Assembly (NCBI GenBank): GCA_029449235.1
Contig: JANATG010000008.1
Location: 372,001-436,000, forward strand
DNA: 64,000 nt
Direction: 5' to 3'
DNA from: Linnemannia schmuckeri
Lineage: Eukaryota; Mortierellomycota; Mortierellomycetes; Mortierellales; Mortierellaceae
Shown: one piece after another, positions 46,254-58,313 of the stretch
How positions within the stretch are numbered: the first letter of the stretch is position 1
Layout of the letters: each line of letters begins with the position of its first letter
Made by a program: the position numbers and the translations under genes
Notes under the pieces: model-generated
What the model was told of the DNA's origin: nothing
The model's database searches: none
What the model saw: the letters and a program-made list of their open reading frames with translations, nothing else

Positions 46254-48742
46254 CTACCAGTTGACAATCTCGCTCTCGCCAAAGAGCGACTCCTTGACAA
46301 CGGCACCGACTTCCGCAGCGGGTTGGATGCCCTCCTTGCTGAGGATATCGCGGATATGCTGGTGCTTCGACATGAACGACAGGATCGCATTGTTGATCTG
46401 CTCAAACTCAAGCAAAAATCCGTCGTGGCCGTCGGGTGACTGCACAACCACCATTTCAGAGTCGCGCAGGTGTTCTGCAAGCTCGTATTGCTCCGAGATT
46501 GTGAACAGACCATCTGACTCCACACCTATTGCCCGATGCGACCAAAAGAGAGGTAGTCATTATATTAGAATCGAGCAGCCAGACGTTTACCAACGCATAA
46601 TGTGAGAAAGCGAAGAAAAGAATGACGCATACCGATGACAAGGGAGGGCTGAACGATGCTATCAAGAACATCAACAAGCTCGCCACGACCGGCAGAAACA
46701 TCATGTACGTCCATCTTGCGAGTAATCGCAATGTAACAGTTGGCATCGAAGCGGTGAATGAACTTGTCGCCCTGGTAGCGAAGATAATTCTGGGCCGAAA
46801 ACACTGTGGGTTTCTTGCTCTTGTTCTTGTTCAACACCACAGGGATTGCGCTGATGGTAGAGGGTGAGGTTGAGGTGGTCGACAGCGGAGTTGTGGTGCC
46901 GTTGGTAGTAGCGGTTGTAGTTGCAGTTGCAGATTCCGATCCTGATTCGGATTCCTTTTTACCAGTGCTGTCGCTCCCATCGATGGTCTCTCCAGTAACA
47001 GCGGCCAAGACCTTGGAGCTGGCAACGAGCAAGCTGCTGGTGCTGTCGATTGAGCTGCTACGAGACATGTGGCCTCTAGTCTTCTTGTGACCGTCGTTAT
47101 GGATCTGATGATGAGCCTCGGCAGGCGAGGCAGGCTCGCGAGCCGAAGAGAACGTTGGCTGGTCCATGACCTTGCGTCCGAATCTGGACTCGAACGAGTT
47201 GCGCGAACGGTAAGTCAATAGCGCTGCCATTCTTGCTGCGCCCAAACCGACCGATGGAGGCTAAAAATGGATGAAGGGGGGCAAAGACAGGTGATCAGTT
47301 TCTCTTCTCGTCTACTGACAAGCCCCAAAGAAATGGTAATTATAGCGCTTTTCAACAGAGCACGAAATAAAGACTTACGGCATCTGCAGTGTAATATCCG
47401 TCAAGATAGTTAGGGTCACTGTAGATCGATTGACGCTGGGCCTCCCCCCAGCTGATGCACCAAGCCGAATGCTTGGCGGATGTGGCAATAGGCACAATGG
47501 CCTTGATGTAGTCTGGTCCAAAGAAGGACCATTCCAGAACCTGCATTCCTCCCATCGATCCTCCGATACAGATAGCCACCGACTTTACTCCCAGATCATC
47601 CAGAATCAGCTTGTGAAGTCTATTCATCGATGAATTGAAGTCGTTAGAATTCTTGTTGCCTCAAAGTAATAGTCCGAGTGAGGACACGTTTGACTCATCT
47701 GTCCCACTTGTCAGTTATCAATGCGGTGGATTAGTTTCATACCTGACATCGTCGCGAATGGTGGCCAGGGGGAACTCGGGTCCGTAACTGACGTTTGTCT
47801 CTGGATTTAAGGTAACGGGCGAAGCAGTGCCGTAGGGTGAACCTAGGACATTACAGCAGATGATAAAGAACTTTGTGGGATCAAAAGCACGTCCAGGTCC
47901 CATCAATGGGCCCCACCTATGAACAGCGTGAGGGAAGAGTGTCTGATGAGTATTCACTGTTTGATGGAAAATATGTCCACTGTATGGTATTCCTCCATTC
48001 CTCCGTCTTTGCATTGAAAAAATTGATCGATCCTGCATAGATTTCCTTCCATCTCTGCTTGCATGTGTTGATTTTGTCCATGCACCCTTGTACTCCTGTC
48101 CCATAAACGCGAACGAGCCGCTCGTCCACTTGATTGATCTTTTTCGTGAATAAGGCATTTGTCCCGGAAATCACGACATTTTTGTCATTGAAAGTCAGCG
48201 TCCAACAAATAGCCAAGCCAGTCACTTTGAGAGTGAGTCTGCGATCCGAGAGCCAACTGTGGGGTCATTTCCAGCGGGCGAGCGGACATATGTTAAAAAC
48301 CTGATCCGTTCCTTCCTTCCATCTGTGGCAAAACCCTTGTCGATCCCAACTTCCCGATGCTTGCTTTGCATCCTCTTATAAAGAGACACTCACCAATCCT
48401 CAACATCGGCACTTCCACTGAGGGCATGACAGATGATCATGACATTGTCTCCTGTTTCGTTCAAAGTGCCCCAGGTCCGGTAGGCGACTGGGACTTGGTA
48501 GAGGACGTGGCCCGAGTCGAGGGTGAACTCGGGGACGATGGCGATGGTCTGCGATGGGACTAGCTTTGAGAACGGGTTCTCTGGCTGTGAGGTTCTGCGT
48601 TCTAGTTTTTGAAGGTTTATGTTGAAGGAAAAATAAATGAAGAGGTCGATGAGTGAATGAGATTCCATTGTGACAAAAAGGAAGGTCGGAGTGATGAGAG
48701 GTACTCCTGGTATTGTGTTGTTGGTGGTGGTGGCGTGTGCAT
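46254..48742 (-). CDS. MET2: Homoserine O-acetyltransferase (MET2)
   Basis: Five exons (48742-48705, 48594-48394, 47916-47743, 47619-47379, 47260-46633) plus the last at 46525-46254 give 517 residues. The alpha/beta-hydrolase core carries NPFSKLVPSQTI, YRTWGTLNETGDNVMIICHALSG, the nucleophile elbow IGGSMGGMQ (Ser), HSAWCISWGEAQRQSIYSDP, then DGLFTISEQYELAEHL (Asp) and SPDGHDGFLLEF (His), ending FGESEIVNW as in yeast. A ~110-residue Ser/Thr-rich insert lies between IHNDGHKK and FSAQNYLRYQG, as in fungal Met2. The enzyme makes O-acetylhomoserine from acetyl-CoA for methionine synthesis. The first exon (MHTPPPPTTQYQE) is inferred from phase and a GTACCT donor; a start at 48668 in the same frame is the alternative. 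Confidence 0.9.
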
Positions 48743-49165
48743 GGTTGAGCGAAAGTACCGTAGGTCATGGTTGTGTCTTCTTCCTGAGAGGGCGGTTCCT
48801 GATGAGGTCAGTGAGAATATGAAAAGTGAATGAGAAAAAGAAGAGAGAGATAGAGAAAAGAACACAGAACAATGTGGAAAGATAAAAGGGGGTTTTTGTT
48901 GGTGGTTAGTGGGTCAAAGAAGAGTCATTTTGCTATTGTGAGTGTTGAAAATAAGGTTTACTTTGATCAGAAATTCGCATGAGATATCTTTTTGTTCAAT
49001 CGCACACGCTTAGATCTAAGATGTGACATGAACAGAACTCATAATGAATCCACGCTTCGCAATTGAGCATACGAAAACAAAGCGCGCCGTACTCTCTTTG
49101 CCTTGCCTGGTGTCAATGTGAGGTTTCTCTTTTTATGTTATGCTTGGGAGATAAAAAAGAACATT
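48743..49165. other. Intergenic between MET2 and kynurenine aminotransferase
   Basis: Both neighbours are on the minus strand, so this is the MET2 promoter and the 3' flank of the aminotransferase. No gene is seen. Confidence 0.35.
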
Positions 49166-51383
49166 CTATTTGATGTATGCCTTGAGCTTCAAAAGTCTCT
49201 CAGCAGCTGCATCCAGGGTCTCATCCGTCTTGCAGAACGCAAAGCGCGCAAAGTTCTCAGCAAGGGCCTGGTTGGGCTTGGAGTAGAACTCAGTCGGTGG
49301 GATCGCACACACACCAATCTCCTTTGTCAACCAGTAGCAGGTACGGAAATCCTTGGGACGCTTCCACAATAGATCAGGGAACTTGTAATCCTCGGGCACC
49401 TGGATCTTGTCCGTGTTTACAAGGATAAAGTACGATCCCTCGGGGATAGTGCAGGGCAAACCCAATTCGCGGAAGACATTGAGCAGCTTCTCGCGCTTGT
49501 GCTCATACGCCTTGATCTGGCTTCCAAAGAATCCACGCTCATCTGCCTGCTCAAATCCAACAGCAACAGCCTCCTGGAGGGGAGAGTTGACGCAGAAGAC
49601 GATACGAGTGTGGGCAGCCAAAGCGGGCTCGACCAAGGTTTTGGGCCCAATTAACCAACCAATGCGCCAGCCAGTCGTTCCAAAGGTCTTTCCTCCACTT
49701 CCTACCGTGATCGTGCGCTCCCAAAGTCCATCCAGAGTAGCAATGCGCTGATGCTTCATAGGGTCAAAGTACAAGCGATCGTACTTAAAAGATACAATAG
49801 AGATACAAAAACACAAAGTTATGGCTTTGAGCTATATATGATAATTGCTCTCCAGTGAAAAAGAGACAGAGTCTAGTACATACCACTTCGTCACTGATGA
49901 TCAAGAGGTTGTGCTTGATGGCCAAGGTGCCAATCTCCTCGAGCTCTTCGCGCGAAAAGACCTTGCCAATGGGGTTATGAGGGGTGTTCAAGACAATGAT
50001 CTTGGACCGAGGGGTGATCTTGGACTCTAGCTCCTTGATGTCGATCTTCCATTCGCTTGCAGGCATGTCCTTGGACGAATCGCCTGTAGGTCGGATGGGA
50101 CAGTAGACAGGCACTCCTCCGTTCATTGTGATGTTGGACTAATTTTCGCAAAGGAGTGTCACGAATATGGTCAATATGATGCCTTCCCGACTGTCCACGT
50201 TGAGATAAAACGCCCACTTCCTCGTTTTTTCTTGGCTTACAATGTACTGGTCAAAGAAGGGCTCCATGAGGATGACCTCGGAGCCCCGGTCCAAGTATCC
50301 TGCAAAGATGCTGAAAATGCCTATTTTATGCATGACATAAAAATTGAAAAGCCGCAACAAAACGTTCACCTGTTAGATGGTGCAATCGTTCTCAATTGAG
50401 GCGCATGTTGACGGGAATTAGCCCCCTCTGTGTTTCTCGCCCCTTCTCCTGCAGTAGTCCATGAACCATCCTGACTAGGACATACCCTCGTTGGCTCCAG
50501 CAGTGACAACAACTTCAGTCTCTGGATCCAGAGTCCTGTTGAAGAGAGGACTGTATGACTTTGCCAGTGCCTGTTGTGATAATGGCAGAAGAAGGTAGCA
50601 GCGTGAGAAAAATGGCATAGAAATGTAGTAAAGTAACACAAATAGGGATCCTGGTCAACATTTGGGGCAGAAACCACTGATTTACTGGGTGAGAGAGAAA
50701 GAACAAGGCAAATAAAAGGGTGTATTACGTTTCTCAGCCTTGGGCGACCCTTGGGGTGGCTGTACTGATTGCAGTCGTTGCGGGTGAGAGCCTCACGAGC
50801 AGCTTCAACAACAAAGTCTGGGGGAGGGAAGCTATGTTGAGAAGTAATATCAGGTAAAAGAAAAAGTTGCGTCAGATCGACTTTTTTTCTTCATATGTCC
50901 AGATCCGAGCTGCCAATTGTTCTGATTGCTGGCGTGCCCATTGTAGCACCTACTTCATGAAGCCCTGACCAAGATTGACGGCCTGGCACTCAAGAGCCAG
51001 AGGTGTGAAAATAGACCAAACTAAAGCGATATTACATTGAGCGACAGGATGATTAATAAGCTGGTGTGTATTAAGTTATGATAAAAAGTATCCAATGCAT
51101 TTAAGCGGGGCTGCGGACGGACTATTGAAGACAGTGTTATTGTTGTTGTTGTTGTTGTTGCCGATGAATATTGGAAGCGATTTTCCGTTGATTTACCATC
51201 CTGTTCAAAGTGGGCAACGCGTTCAGCGCGAGGAATGACGACGGGGGAGGTCATTTTGGCAGCAGAGGTGATGAATCTGGCGGTGAGCTTTTGTTGTTGG
51301 ATGAGGCTGCTGCGGAGAGGGGAGAGAGATGAAGAAGGGATGATCCTTGGGAGCGAAGCCGGCTTTATGATTCTGGCGAACAT
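49166..51383 (-). CDS. BNA3: Kynurenine aminotransferase / cysteine-S-conjugate beta-lyase (BNA3-type), probably mitochondrial
   Basis: Seven exons (51383-51197, 51020-50954, 50831-50729, 50570-50486, 50299-50241, 50138-49884, 49783-49166) give 457 residues. The first ~45 residues are rich in Arg/Ser/Leu without acids (MFARIIKPASLPRIIPSSS), a mitochondrial presequence; an internal Met (MTSPVV) could give a cytosolic form. Fold-type I aminotransferase motifs: VNLGQGFMNFPPPDFV, VVVTAGANEG, FFDQY, LNTPHNPIGKVFSREEL, IISDEVYDRLYFD and the PLP lysine in SGGKTFGTTGWRIGW, with the carboxylate-binding Arg in FARFAFCK. It would convert kynurenine to kynurenic acid and cleave S-conjugates. A (GTT)n tract lies in intron 1 near 51140. 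Confidence 0.92.
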
Positions 51384-51668
51384 CGATTGAGGGGGTAGGC
51401 AGTCAGACAGACGGGGTGTGTGGGTGTGTGGGTGTGTGGGAGTGGTGGAAAGGGTCGGGCGGTGTGGAAAAATAAGTTTCGAGCGACAAGGAAAATTCAG
51501 GTCCACCTTGCCCAGCCAGTCATATCATTGGACAGAGAGTCACAGTCAGATCCGAACGACGCGAATTACTCAAAAAAAACAACTCGCCATCCAAGCGGAG
51601 AATGGCTACATCTAGAGGTATACAGCCTGCAATGTATATTGTTGGGATACTAATAGGACAAATTTGAG

Positions 51669-53527
51669 CTACGCAGGCGGGAAAAAGTTGGCAAAGAGGA
51701 TGATGCCGATCAAGCCATACATCACAAAGAACGTGGTGACAGTCTTTGTCCAGCCAGCTCCTAACGCCTGTTCTCCCTCGAACTGGTGGGCAGCGAACCA
51801 GTACACTGGTGGCAGGCACGAGAATGCTCGCGTAATGATCTGGATGTGAATCGTTGTGATGTTGGAAAGGAGGAGGACTCCCCAAAGGACAATGTGAGGG
51901 AATGCCGCAAGACTCATGAAAGGAGGAGTAACCTTGTCGCTTGTTGCTATAGGAAATAGAAAGAGAAGAACCGGATAAATAGTAGAAGAGTTAGCCGAAA
52001 TAATAAATTGTCAAATGTCTATTAACACAGAACGGACGAGGCGCATGCATACCAGGCGTTGAGAAGCGACCGAGGGTAAAGGCTCGATGGGTGTCGAACA
52101 GGACATAGTAAAGGATTCCTGAAACTGAGAGGATGATCATGGGTGCAGCCATCAAAAAGTTGGGGATCTGCTTGACCTCATAGTATCGGAGGAACCCAAC
52201 GTTCCTATAAAACGAATTGGGCAGGGAGACGGAGCGGCATAAGTAATGGCCAAAAAAAAAAAAATTGATATTGCAAAAGGCGACACTAGGTATCAGATAT
52301 GAAAAAGAAACATACCAGTAAAAGTCTTGAACAAAGGTATAGATCAATGGAATATTGACGTTGCACCAAGGTCTCGCATCAATATTCGATGAGTCCGTGC
52401 AGTAGAGTGAGTAACCGTAGAATTGAACTGCGAAAAATCCGATCCATGTGATCAGGCAGAGAAGGCCAGCCTTCACAAGCGTAAATAACTTGTGCTGCAT
52501 GATGGATTGGGTCATATATGAATGTGACAAGGAACCATGTTAGACAATTTGATATGTAAAAAAGACCTGCTAGACATGTGGATCTAAAAGTGCGATTGAA
52601 CTTACGGACAATGGTTTGCTGAGGTCCATGCGAACAATAAGGTCGTAGATGATAAAGCCGGCATAGAGAATACCGTTTGACCGAGCCGTGCAGCTGATAG
52701 ACCAAGCAATCGCCGCCAACAAATACTGCTTCCTGGTAGCGAAGAGCATGCCCGTAAAGGAGAGCGCCGAAAATGTACTCTCTGTATAGCTGTTGATGTT
52801 CAGTTGTGTCGTCATAGTTAGTTATCTATGTAGCCCACTTCGTTTCCCAACTACAAAGGCATGAGATCAATGGATCCTTACATTGCAGACATAAAGATAC
52901 CGGAGGGTGTGAGGACGTAGAGCATAGCTGCGAGGAATGCAAACTGTTCGCGTCCGAAGACCTCTTTTGTAAGTCTGTAAAGTTGCACGGCAGCGATAAC
53001 AAAGAAAACATTCGCGACGATGACACCAGCGAGGACCAATTGCTGCTTGTAGTCGAGCACGGAGCTAAGAGGTGCCAGGACTAAGAGAAAGTTCGTCCGA
53101 GTCAGTCCTTCGCGTTCATTTTTGAGACCTAAAAAGACAGTTGCCACCAACCGTCACACAGCCACCGATTTCCCATTGATTTCTCCTTTTATAAGTTACC
53201 AGTGTTGGCGACTAGTCGGGTCAAAGCTGGTACTAAAGGGAAGAAAGCATGGGCCTGCTCAAAGACATACCCCTTCTCGGCAATATGGACAAAGTAAAAG
53301 GCGTCCCAGCGGAGAAAGACGCCAAAGATGCTCTTGAATAACTGTTGACTGGTGGTTTCGATAGGAAGGACTAATTCAAGGGCCGAGTCATAGTCCTGAA
53401 TAAGGGCATGCGAGACGGCTGCAATGGCCCAGATGACGAGCCGTGAGATGAGGGCATAGTATGCAACAGTGCCTATTCTGTTGGCTGAGCTATGTGTAAT
53501 GGGAGTGTGTTTTGAGTAGGTTTCCAT
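51669..53527 (-). CDS. GPI18: GPI mannosyltransferase 2 (GPI18/PIG-V)
   Basis: Six exons (53527-53200, 53080-52882, 52789-52606, 52494-52316, 52204-52053, 51946-51669) give 439 residues. It is a polytopic ER membrane protein of the PIG-V family: the first lumenal loop has FLRWDAFYFVHIAEKGYVFEQ with the essential acidic residue and HAFFPLVP. Then SAIYTESTFSALSFTG, RSNGIL, YWNVGFLRYYEVKQIPNF and a C-terminal hydrophobic helix ending in ANFFPPA. It adds the second mannose to the GPI anchor precursor. Its promoter side abuts the Fanzor-bearing element: the start codon is only about 65 bases from the terminal inverted repeat. Confidence 0.92.
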
Positions 53528-53591
53528 GTGTTCGCGTTCTTTGTGGTGAGAATGGGAAAGGGAAACGGAGGCCTTTAAAATAGAGGCTGGA

Positions 53592-53611
53592 GGACATTGG
53601 GCGCCATAATT
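53592..53611 (+). repeat. Left terminal inverted repeat
   Basis: 20 bases matching the reverse complement of 58314-58333 at 19 of 20 positions (the fifth base pair after GGACA differs, T versus A). Confidence 0.8.
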
Positions 53612-53664
53612 ACGTCACCGAAGTAACCCATTATAGTATCCACTGCGCTCCTACCCGCACTAAT

Positions 53665-53686
53665 GTGTGTGGGCGAACCAACACAC
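53665..53686 (-). ncRNA. Candidate guide-RNA-like hairpin 3' of the Fanzor module
   Basis: On the minus strand, 18 bases after the stop codon, GTGTGT-T-GG-TTCG-CC-C-ACACAC folds into a stem of eight base pairs with one mismatch and a UUCG loop. TnpB and Fanzor systems make their guide RNA from the 3' end of the gene up to the element end. This hairpin lies exactly in that interval (53592-53704). A plain transcription or stability element is the alternative. Expression is not shown. Confidence 0.35.
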
Positions 53687-53703
53687 GAATATGGAAAACT
53701 AGA

Positions 53704-56700
53704 CTACTTCCGCGCACTCTTTCCACCGCCCGTCGGGCTGGAGCTGGAGGCAATGGCAGACCTCTTTGGTCGGCCTTGGGTTTCATCCGTGGTACTTGAG
53801 GTAGAAGCAGGTCGTTTTCGACTCGTTGTGCTCCCTCTACTGCCGCTTCCAGGGGTTGTGTTTGAGAGTGTACTCGATCCTGCGCCGGCACTAGCCATCC
53901 ATGGAAGAGATCCGTCCGGAGCTACAGGCTGGAGATACTCTGGACGCTGGTGCTTCTCATGATATCCTCGTACAAGGTTGATCATGTTCTCCGCCGCCAT
54001 AACATCACGGTGGTGATATACATGGCACGTTGGGCAAAAGAAACGGCGGAGAGTGACCTGGGCGACGAAGAGCCCACAATGAGGACATTTCTTGCTCGTG
54101 TAGTATTCATTGAGTCCAACGACCAGGTAACCCAACGACCACGCCTAATTTGAAGGAACGGGCAATCATATTAATTATTTTTGTTTGTTTCGCGGACAAC
54201 AAGTATTTGCAGGTATCAATCCTTAATGATTTTCCTGAATCAGTAGTTACCTTTTGCACAAAATAAGATAGGAAAGTGGAGTCGAGAGAGGAGAGTCCAC
54301 TCTTGATCGAGAATTTGCCCAGTCCTACTCCAATCAAGACAGGGTCTGCTGGATCATGTCGACGCCCAATACTTCCCCCAACGATACCAAGGAGGCGGTC
54401 GGCAAGCAATTGATACTCATACTGACGGGCACGCTCCATGTCCCACTTGTGGCCCACTTGTGGCCCACTTGTGGCGTTTGTACAGCTGATCTCGGCCCGC
54501 ATAGATCTCTAATAGTCTCTCCTCGACTCGCCTCAGCTCTGCAGTGTATTTGATCACACTCGCCTTCTCGCCCTTCAAAGGTGGAAGTCCAGTCTCAATT
54601 TCTGCTATCGTTCGCTGCTCCCCACCCCCATCCAGCAAAGTCTGCTTCTCGCCCTCCAGCCACCGACGGAAGCGGAATGTTGGTTGATACAGCGCCTTTT
54701 GTTTCACCGCCAGATTGTGAAATACCGTCCTTGTCGACACCAGAGGCGAGGTTGTTGTCTGTTGATCTGAGGTTGAAGCCGAGATGGGAATAGGAAGAGA
54801 GACTGAAGATGTCGACGGTGCTGTCGATTCCACAGAGGTAGCAACGATTCCTTCCATGCTTGAAGTTACTCTGTCGACCTCCTTGCCTTTTTCAGTCCTG
54901 AACGAGTCGTCCGGAATATCTGCAAAGGCGCCAACGACACACGCCTTCCCGCCGTCCAAAGTCAACGTCTTGATCTTCTCGGGTTGAACTCCTGGCCAAT
55001 ATTTAGCGACGTCGTCCTTGCTGGTAATGACATTCCTGATCTCGGGTAAGACGTAATCGATTCCGCCGACAGTAGAAGTCAATCTTGAGGGCAGTCTGTC
55101 CTCTGCGATACGGCGATATCGAACATCCTGAAGCTCTCGAAGCTTGAATGCTAGCAACTGTATCCTGAATCCGTCGGTCTTTAAGGAGCCTCGGAGGACA
55201 TATTCCTTCGTGGCATAGGTAGTGAGGTCGAGCCATTCATTCTGGACATCCGCCAAGTGACTCCGGATTTGATCCAAGGACCACGGCTTGACTGCAGCTC
55301 GCTAACCAGCTTGCTTCCGCGGTCGACTTGTAAGACTTTGAGGGGCGACGTCGGCAACAAAGTTCTTGATGATAAAACCCGGCTCTTTTCCTGCTATCCA
55401 TGTGTCAAGATCGTTCACTGAGGTGATGGTCGAGTTATCCAACTCGCCCAACCGCACCAATCTTTCCTTCAACGATGCACGCTTCCAGAAAAAAGCCGCA
55501 ATCTCCTTCTCCGAGAACGATACGAAAGGTTGCTGTGAGGAGGTAAGGGGTACAATCCGACGGCTGTTTCCCGTGAGTTTGTTCAAATAAAGAAGGTTCT
55601 CTACGGCGGAAACATCTGGTCGAATCTGAATGTCGGCATCTTCTCGTACTACGCCCTTGTCCTTCATGACCTTGAGCTATGCAAGAAAAGATAAGAAAAG
55701 AATATAATAAATTAAATAATATTCGCGATATTTTTTCTTGTACAGTTAAAGCATAACAGCACATCTAAGTTAGCCAAAGATACTCCAACCCATACCTTAT
55801 CGTGGAGATCATGGCTCCCATGCCCATACATTCGTCTCAACTCGGCAGCCAGCTGACCAGATACAGATCGGACCAAATATGTCGGTGTGAATGGCGCGGC
55901 TTCCCGAAGTTCCTTGCGCGCTCGAACTGGATCATGTATCCCGTCCTTCACCAACCAGACAATAAGCTGAGTAGCAATACCGCCTGCATTGGAGTTCTCC
56001 TTCGGGTAGTTTCCTGAATAGAGATAGATCAGGAAAGAGCTTAGGAAGCCGAACTCCCTGTCCTGCCTGTTCGCGACATCGGAGTTGTCGCTCTCCGTGT
56101 TGTCTCCGGCATCCTCCTCATCCTTATCGAGATCCGTAGGCTTGACACGCTCGCAAATTGACGACAGTATCTCCCGCTCCGCCTCTGTGATAAAGTCCTT
56201 CCTGCACTGAAGTCGATACGATTCGGTCATCGTTTGGGGTGGCGTCATTGACTCTAACATAATCCTTCGCTCCTCCTCCATTTTGTCCATGCGATCCTTC
56301 AGCATTTCCACGAAATGGCCAGTAAGACGCTGAGCCTCACGCTTCACGCCCGCAGCCAGCCGTGGGGCCTCCTGCAAACAATCGACTACCTCCTGCTGCT
56401 CCTCAGTAAGAGCGTCAGTACCGGCAACTCCGTCCATCACCACACGTCTGACGTTCGCACGCACTGTACCAATCTCCAGAGAAGACGCTGGGTGGTGCCA
56501 GTTCATCGACCGCATGAGACCATTCTTGTCGAGATCTGCTAGCGATTTCTTCTGCAGTCCAGATGAGTCTCTGTCGCCCTTCGGTTTAGACTTTTTGATC
56601 GAAACACTGTTGGTCTGCGCCGGCTCCCGGTAGAACTTGAGCTTGAACTGCTTGGCCTTCGGGGGTGGGCCATGAACAATCTGGCGCGTTCTCTCTTTGA

Positions 56701-58152
56701 ACGAGAACCGACCTCGATGCCTCGGAATTCGCGTCCGGGTCAATGGAGGATGCCCATCTGTATTCGGGTTAGATGCCAGCGAGGAGCTCTATTGCGAAGG
56801 TCCGGGAATCAGAGCGGATTGTGGCGATGGGGTAGTAGTGTTGGCCTTGGAGACAACCTTGGGTGACTCGACTGTTCTGTACCGGTTATAAGTCTTTGGT
56901 GATGGTAACCGCACAACGTCGTCCTTGGTTCTATTTAAAAACCAATCATATTGAAATGTTGAGAAATGCACTTTGCAAATAATTCTCCACAAAGTACAGA
57001 GCTCTTCAATAATACATGGTATAATTACCTCTCCTTGGCTGCTGCTACTCGGATATCTTTCAAAGACTCATGCTTGATACAAAGTTCCTTGAATCTGTCC
57101 TGTAATACACGAAAGAGCTGCTGAGTTTGCGACTCTTGGACCAAAGGCTCGACACATTCTTGTTGTAAAAGAACGAACACCCGAATAGAGTTCTGGAAAG
57201 TCTCCTCCTCAGTGTTCTTCACCACGACTTGACCGTGGGCGAGATAAGCAGCTACTATTTCTTGGGCGTCTATTTGAAAAGAAAAGGTAGTCAAAGTTAG
57301 CTTTCAATTTGTACAATAGTATTTTTGCAAAGAATGCCAGATTAAATTGCAATTCATTTTCAACAAACATTACCTGGCCTTGGCCCAATCTCCTTGATGA
57401 TGCTGAAGTTAATGGCTGGTCCCAGCGAGTAGATATTCCTTTGATAGTCATTCCTCGAAACTACAGCGAGAGCCGTCAGCTGGGTCCGAGAGATGCCCAG
57501 AGTTGCGAGGATATCAGGGATCTTGTATACGAGGATAAGATTGTTGGACACGGGACGCCAGAGGATTACAACCGATCGATACGCCAGCATATCGCTGTCC
57601 TTGGAAATAATGATATCATTAGGCTGAGCGTCCCGGGCTGTGGCAACATCGGCTTCGGTGGTGCAAATGACGACTGTCCATCCGCGATTCTCCATGTACT
57701 TGGCAAATTTCAAGCGACTCGCCAGTGACCAGTAAAACGAGGATGAAAGTCCAGCCTTGATGTCGGTAAAGTGCCGCTACCGGATTCTCATGCCATTATT
57801 TAGCCGTTCTTCGAAGGTGTCGATGCTCTTCTCCGTCCGGTCCAGGGCCTTGTGCCGCGTTTCTTCTCGTGCCTTGGCCGTGCCGGCCTTCTCCACCGCC
57901 TGTGGACCGTCGATGTATAGAATCATGTTGAGTGTGTTTCCGAACCGCTCAATATCCTTCTCCAGAATCCAGAATCCTGTGTGCTTCCTCGTCGGATTTC
58001 TTGGAGTATGCATCTTGAATGACGCGGTAACAGTTAGTCATGATGTCGAAGCGGCGTGTTCCGGTTGTGAGCGATGCGAGGACTGAGAGGTAGAATGAAA
58101 CAGGATTGTAGCCCTTCTTGCGAATGAAAGGATACCAGTCGACGAGTCCCAT
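53704..58152 (-). pseudogene. FEN1/XPG-like nuclease fused to Fanzor/TnpB-like RuvC-zinc ribbon protein, degraded
   Basis: Exons on the minus strand: 58152-57374, 57269-57029, 56930-55796, 55676-54251, 54144-53704. The N-terminal third is FEN1/XPG-like: GLVDWYPFIRKKGY, RFDIMTNCYRVI, MILYIDGPQA, TTEADVATARDA and IIISKDSDMLAY, covering the acidic metal ligands of that superfamily. A ~600-residue helical/linker region follows. The C-terminal third is Fanzor/OrfB-like: TDGFRIQLLAFKLRELQ, TLTLDGGKACVVGAF (likely RuvC-I Asp, ~54955), LIGVGLGKFSIKSG, LVVGLNEYYTSKKCPHC...FFCPTC (zinc ribbon) and HHRDVMAAEN (last RuvC Asp). Lesions: a 7-bp tandem duplication at 57964-57977, TAG at 57777-57779, TAG at 56789-56791, TAG at 55302-55304, and an 11-bp unit present three times at 54442-54474. 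Splice sites remain good, so decay is recent. Whether one polypeptide or two was made cannot be proven from this copy. Confidence 0.72.
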
Positions 58153-58313
58153 GGTGATGAATCATGCGTTTTTGGGGCTGGAAGAAAGTAATGCTGAAAT
58201 TGGCAAGAGTAGAGAAAAGGTTGGCTAGGGGAAACGCGAGCTTAAAAGTGTCGCTGCCTTATTGCCCACCTTCCCAAATGCTTATTTCCCACAATAATGG
58301 CGGCCAATGAGAG

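Noticed and set aside
48159..48225. A short gene in the 477-nt second intron of MET2 (minus strand, 47917-48393)
   Set aside because: The frames there have no domain and the flanking exons join in phase at GATTG|GTGAGT and CATAG|GTGG.
54144..54250. VTTDSGKSLRIDTCKYLLSAKQTKI as coding sequence of the Fanzor-like gene
   Set aside because: It is bounded by AAG|GTAACT and AAATTAG, and removing it joins VQK to AWSLGYLVVGLNEYY, which fits the Fanzor family; it is an intron.
57964..57977. Frame change in the FEN1-like exon read as an unannotated intron
   Set aside because: No GT...AG pair removes the extra bases; an exact 7-base tandem duplication explains the shift and single-copy sequence restores the family motif order.
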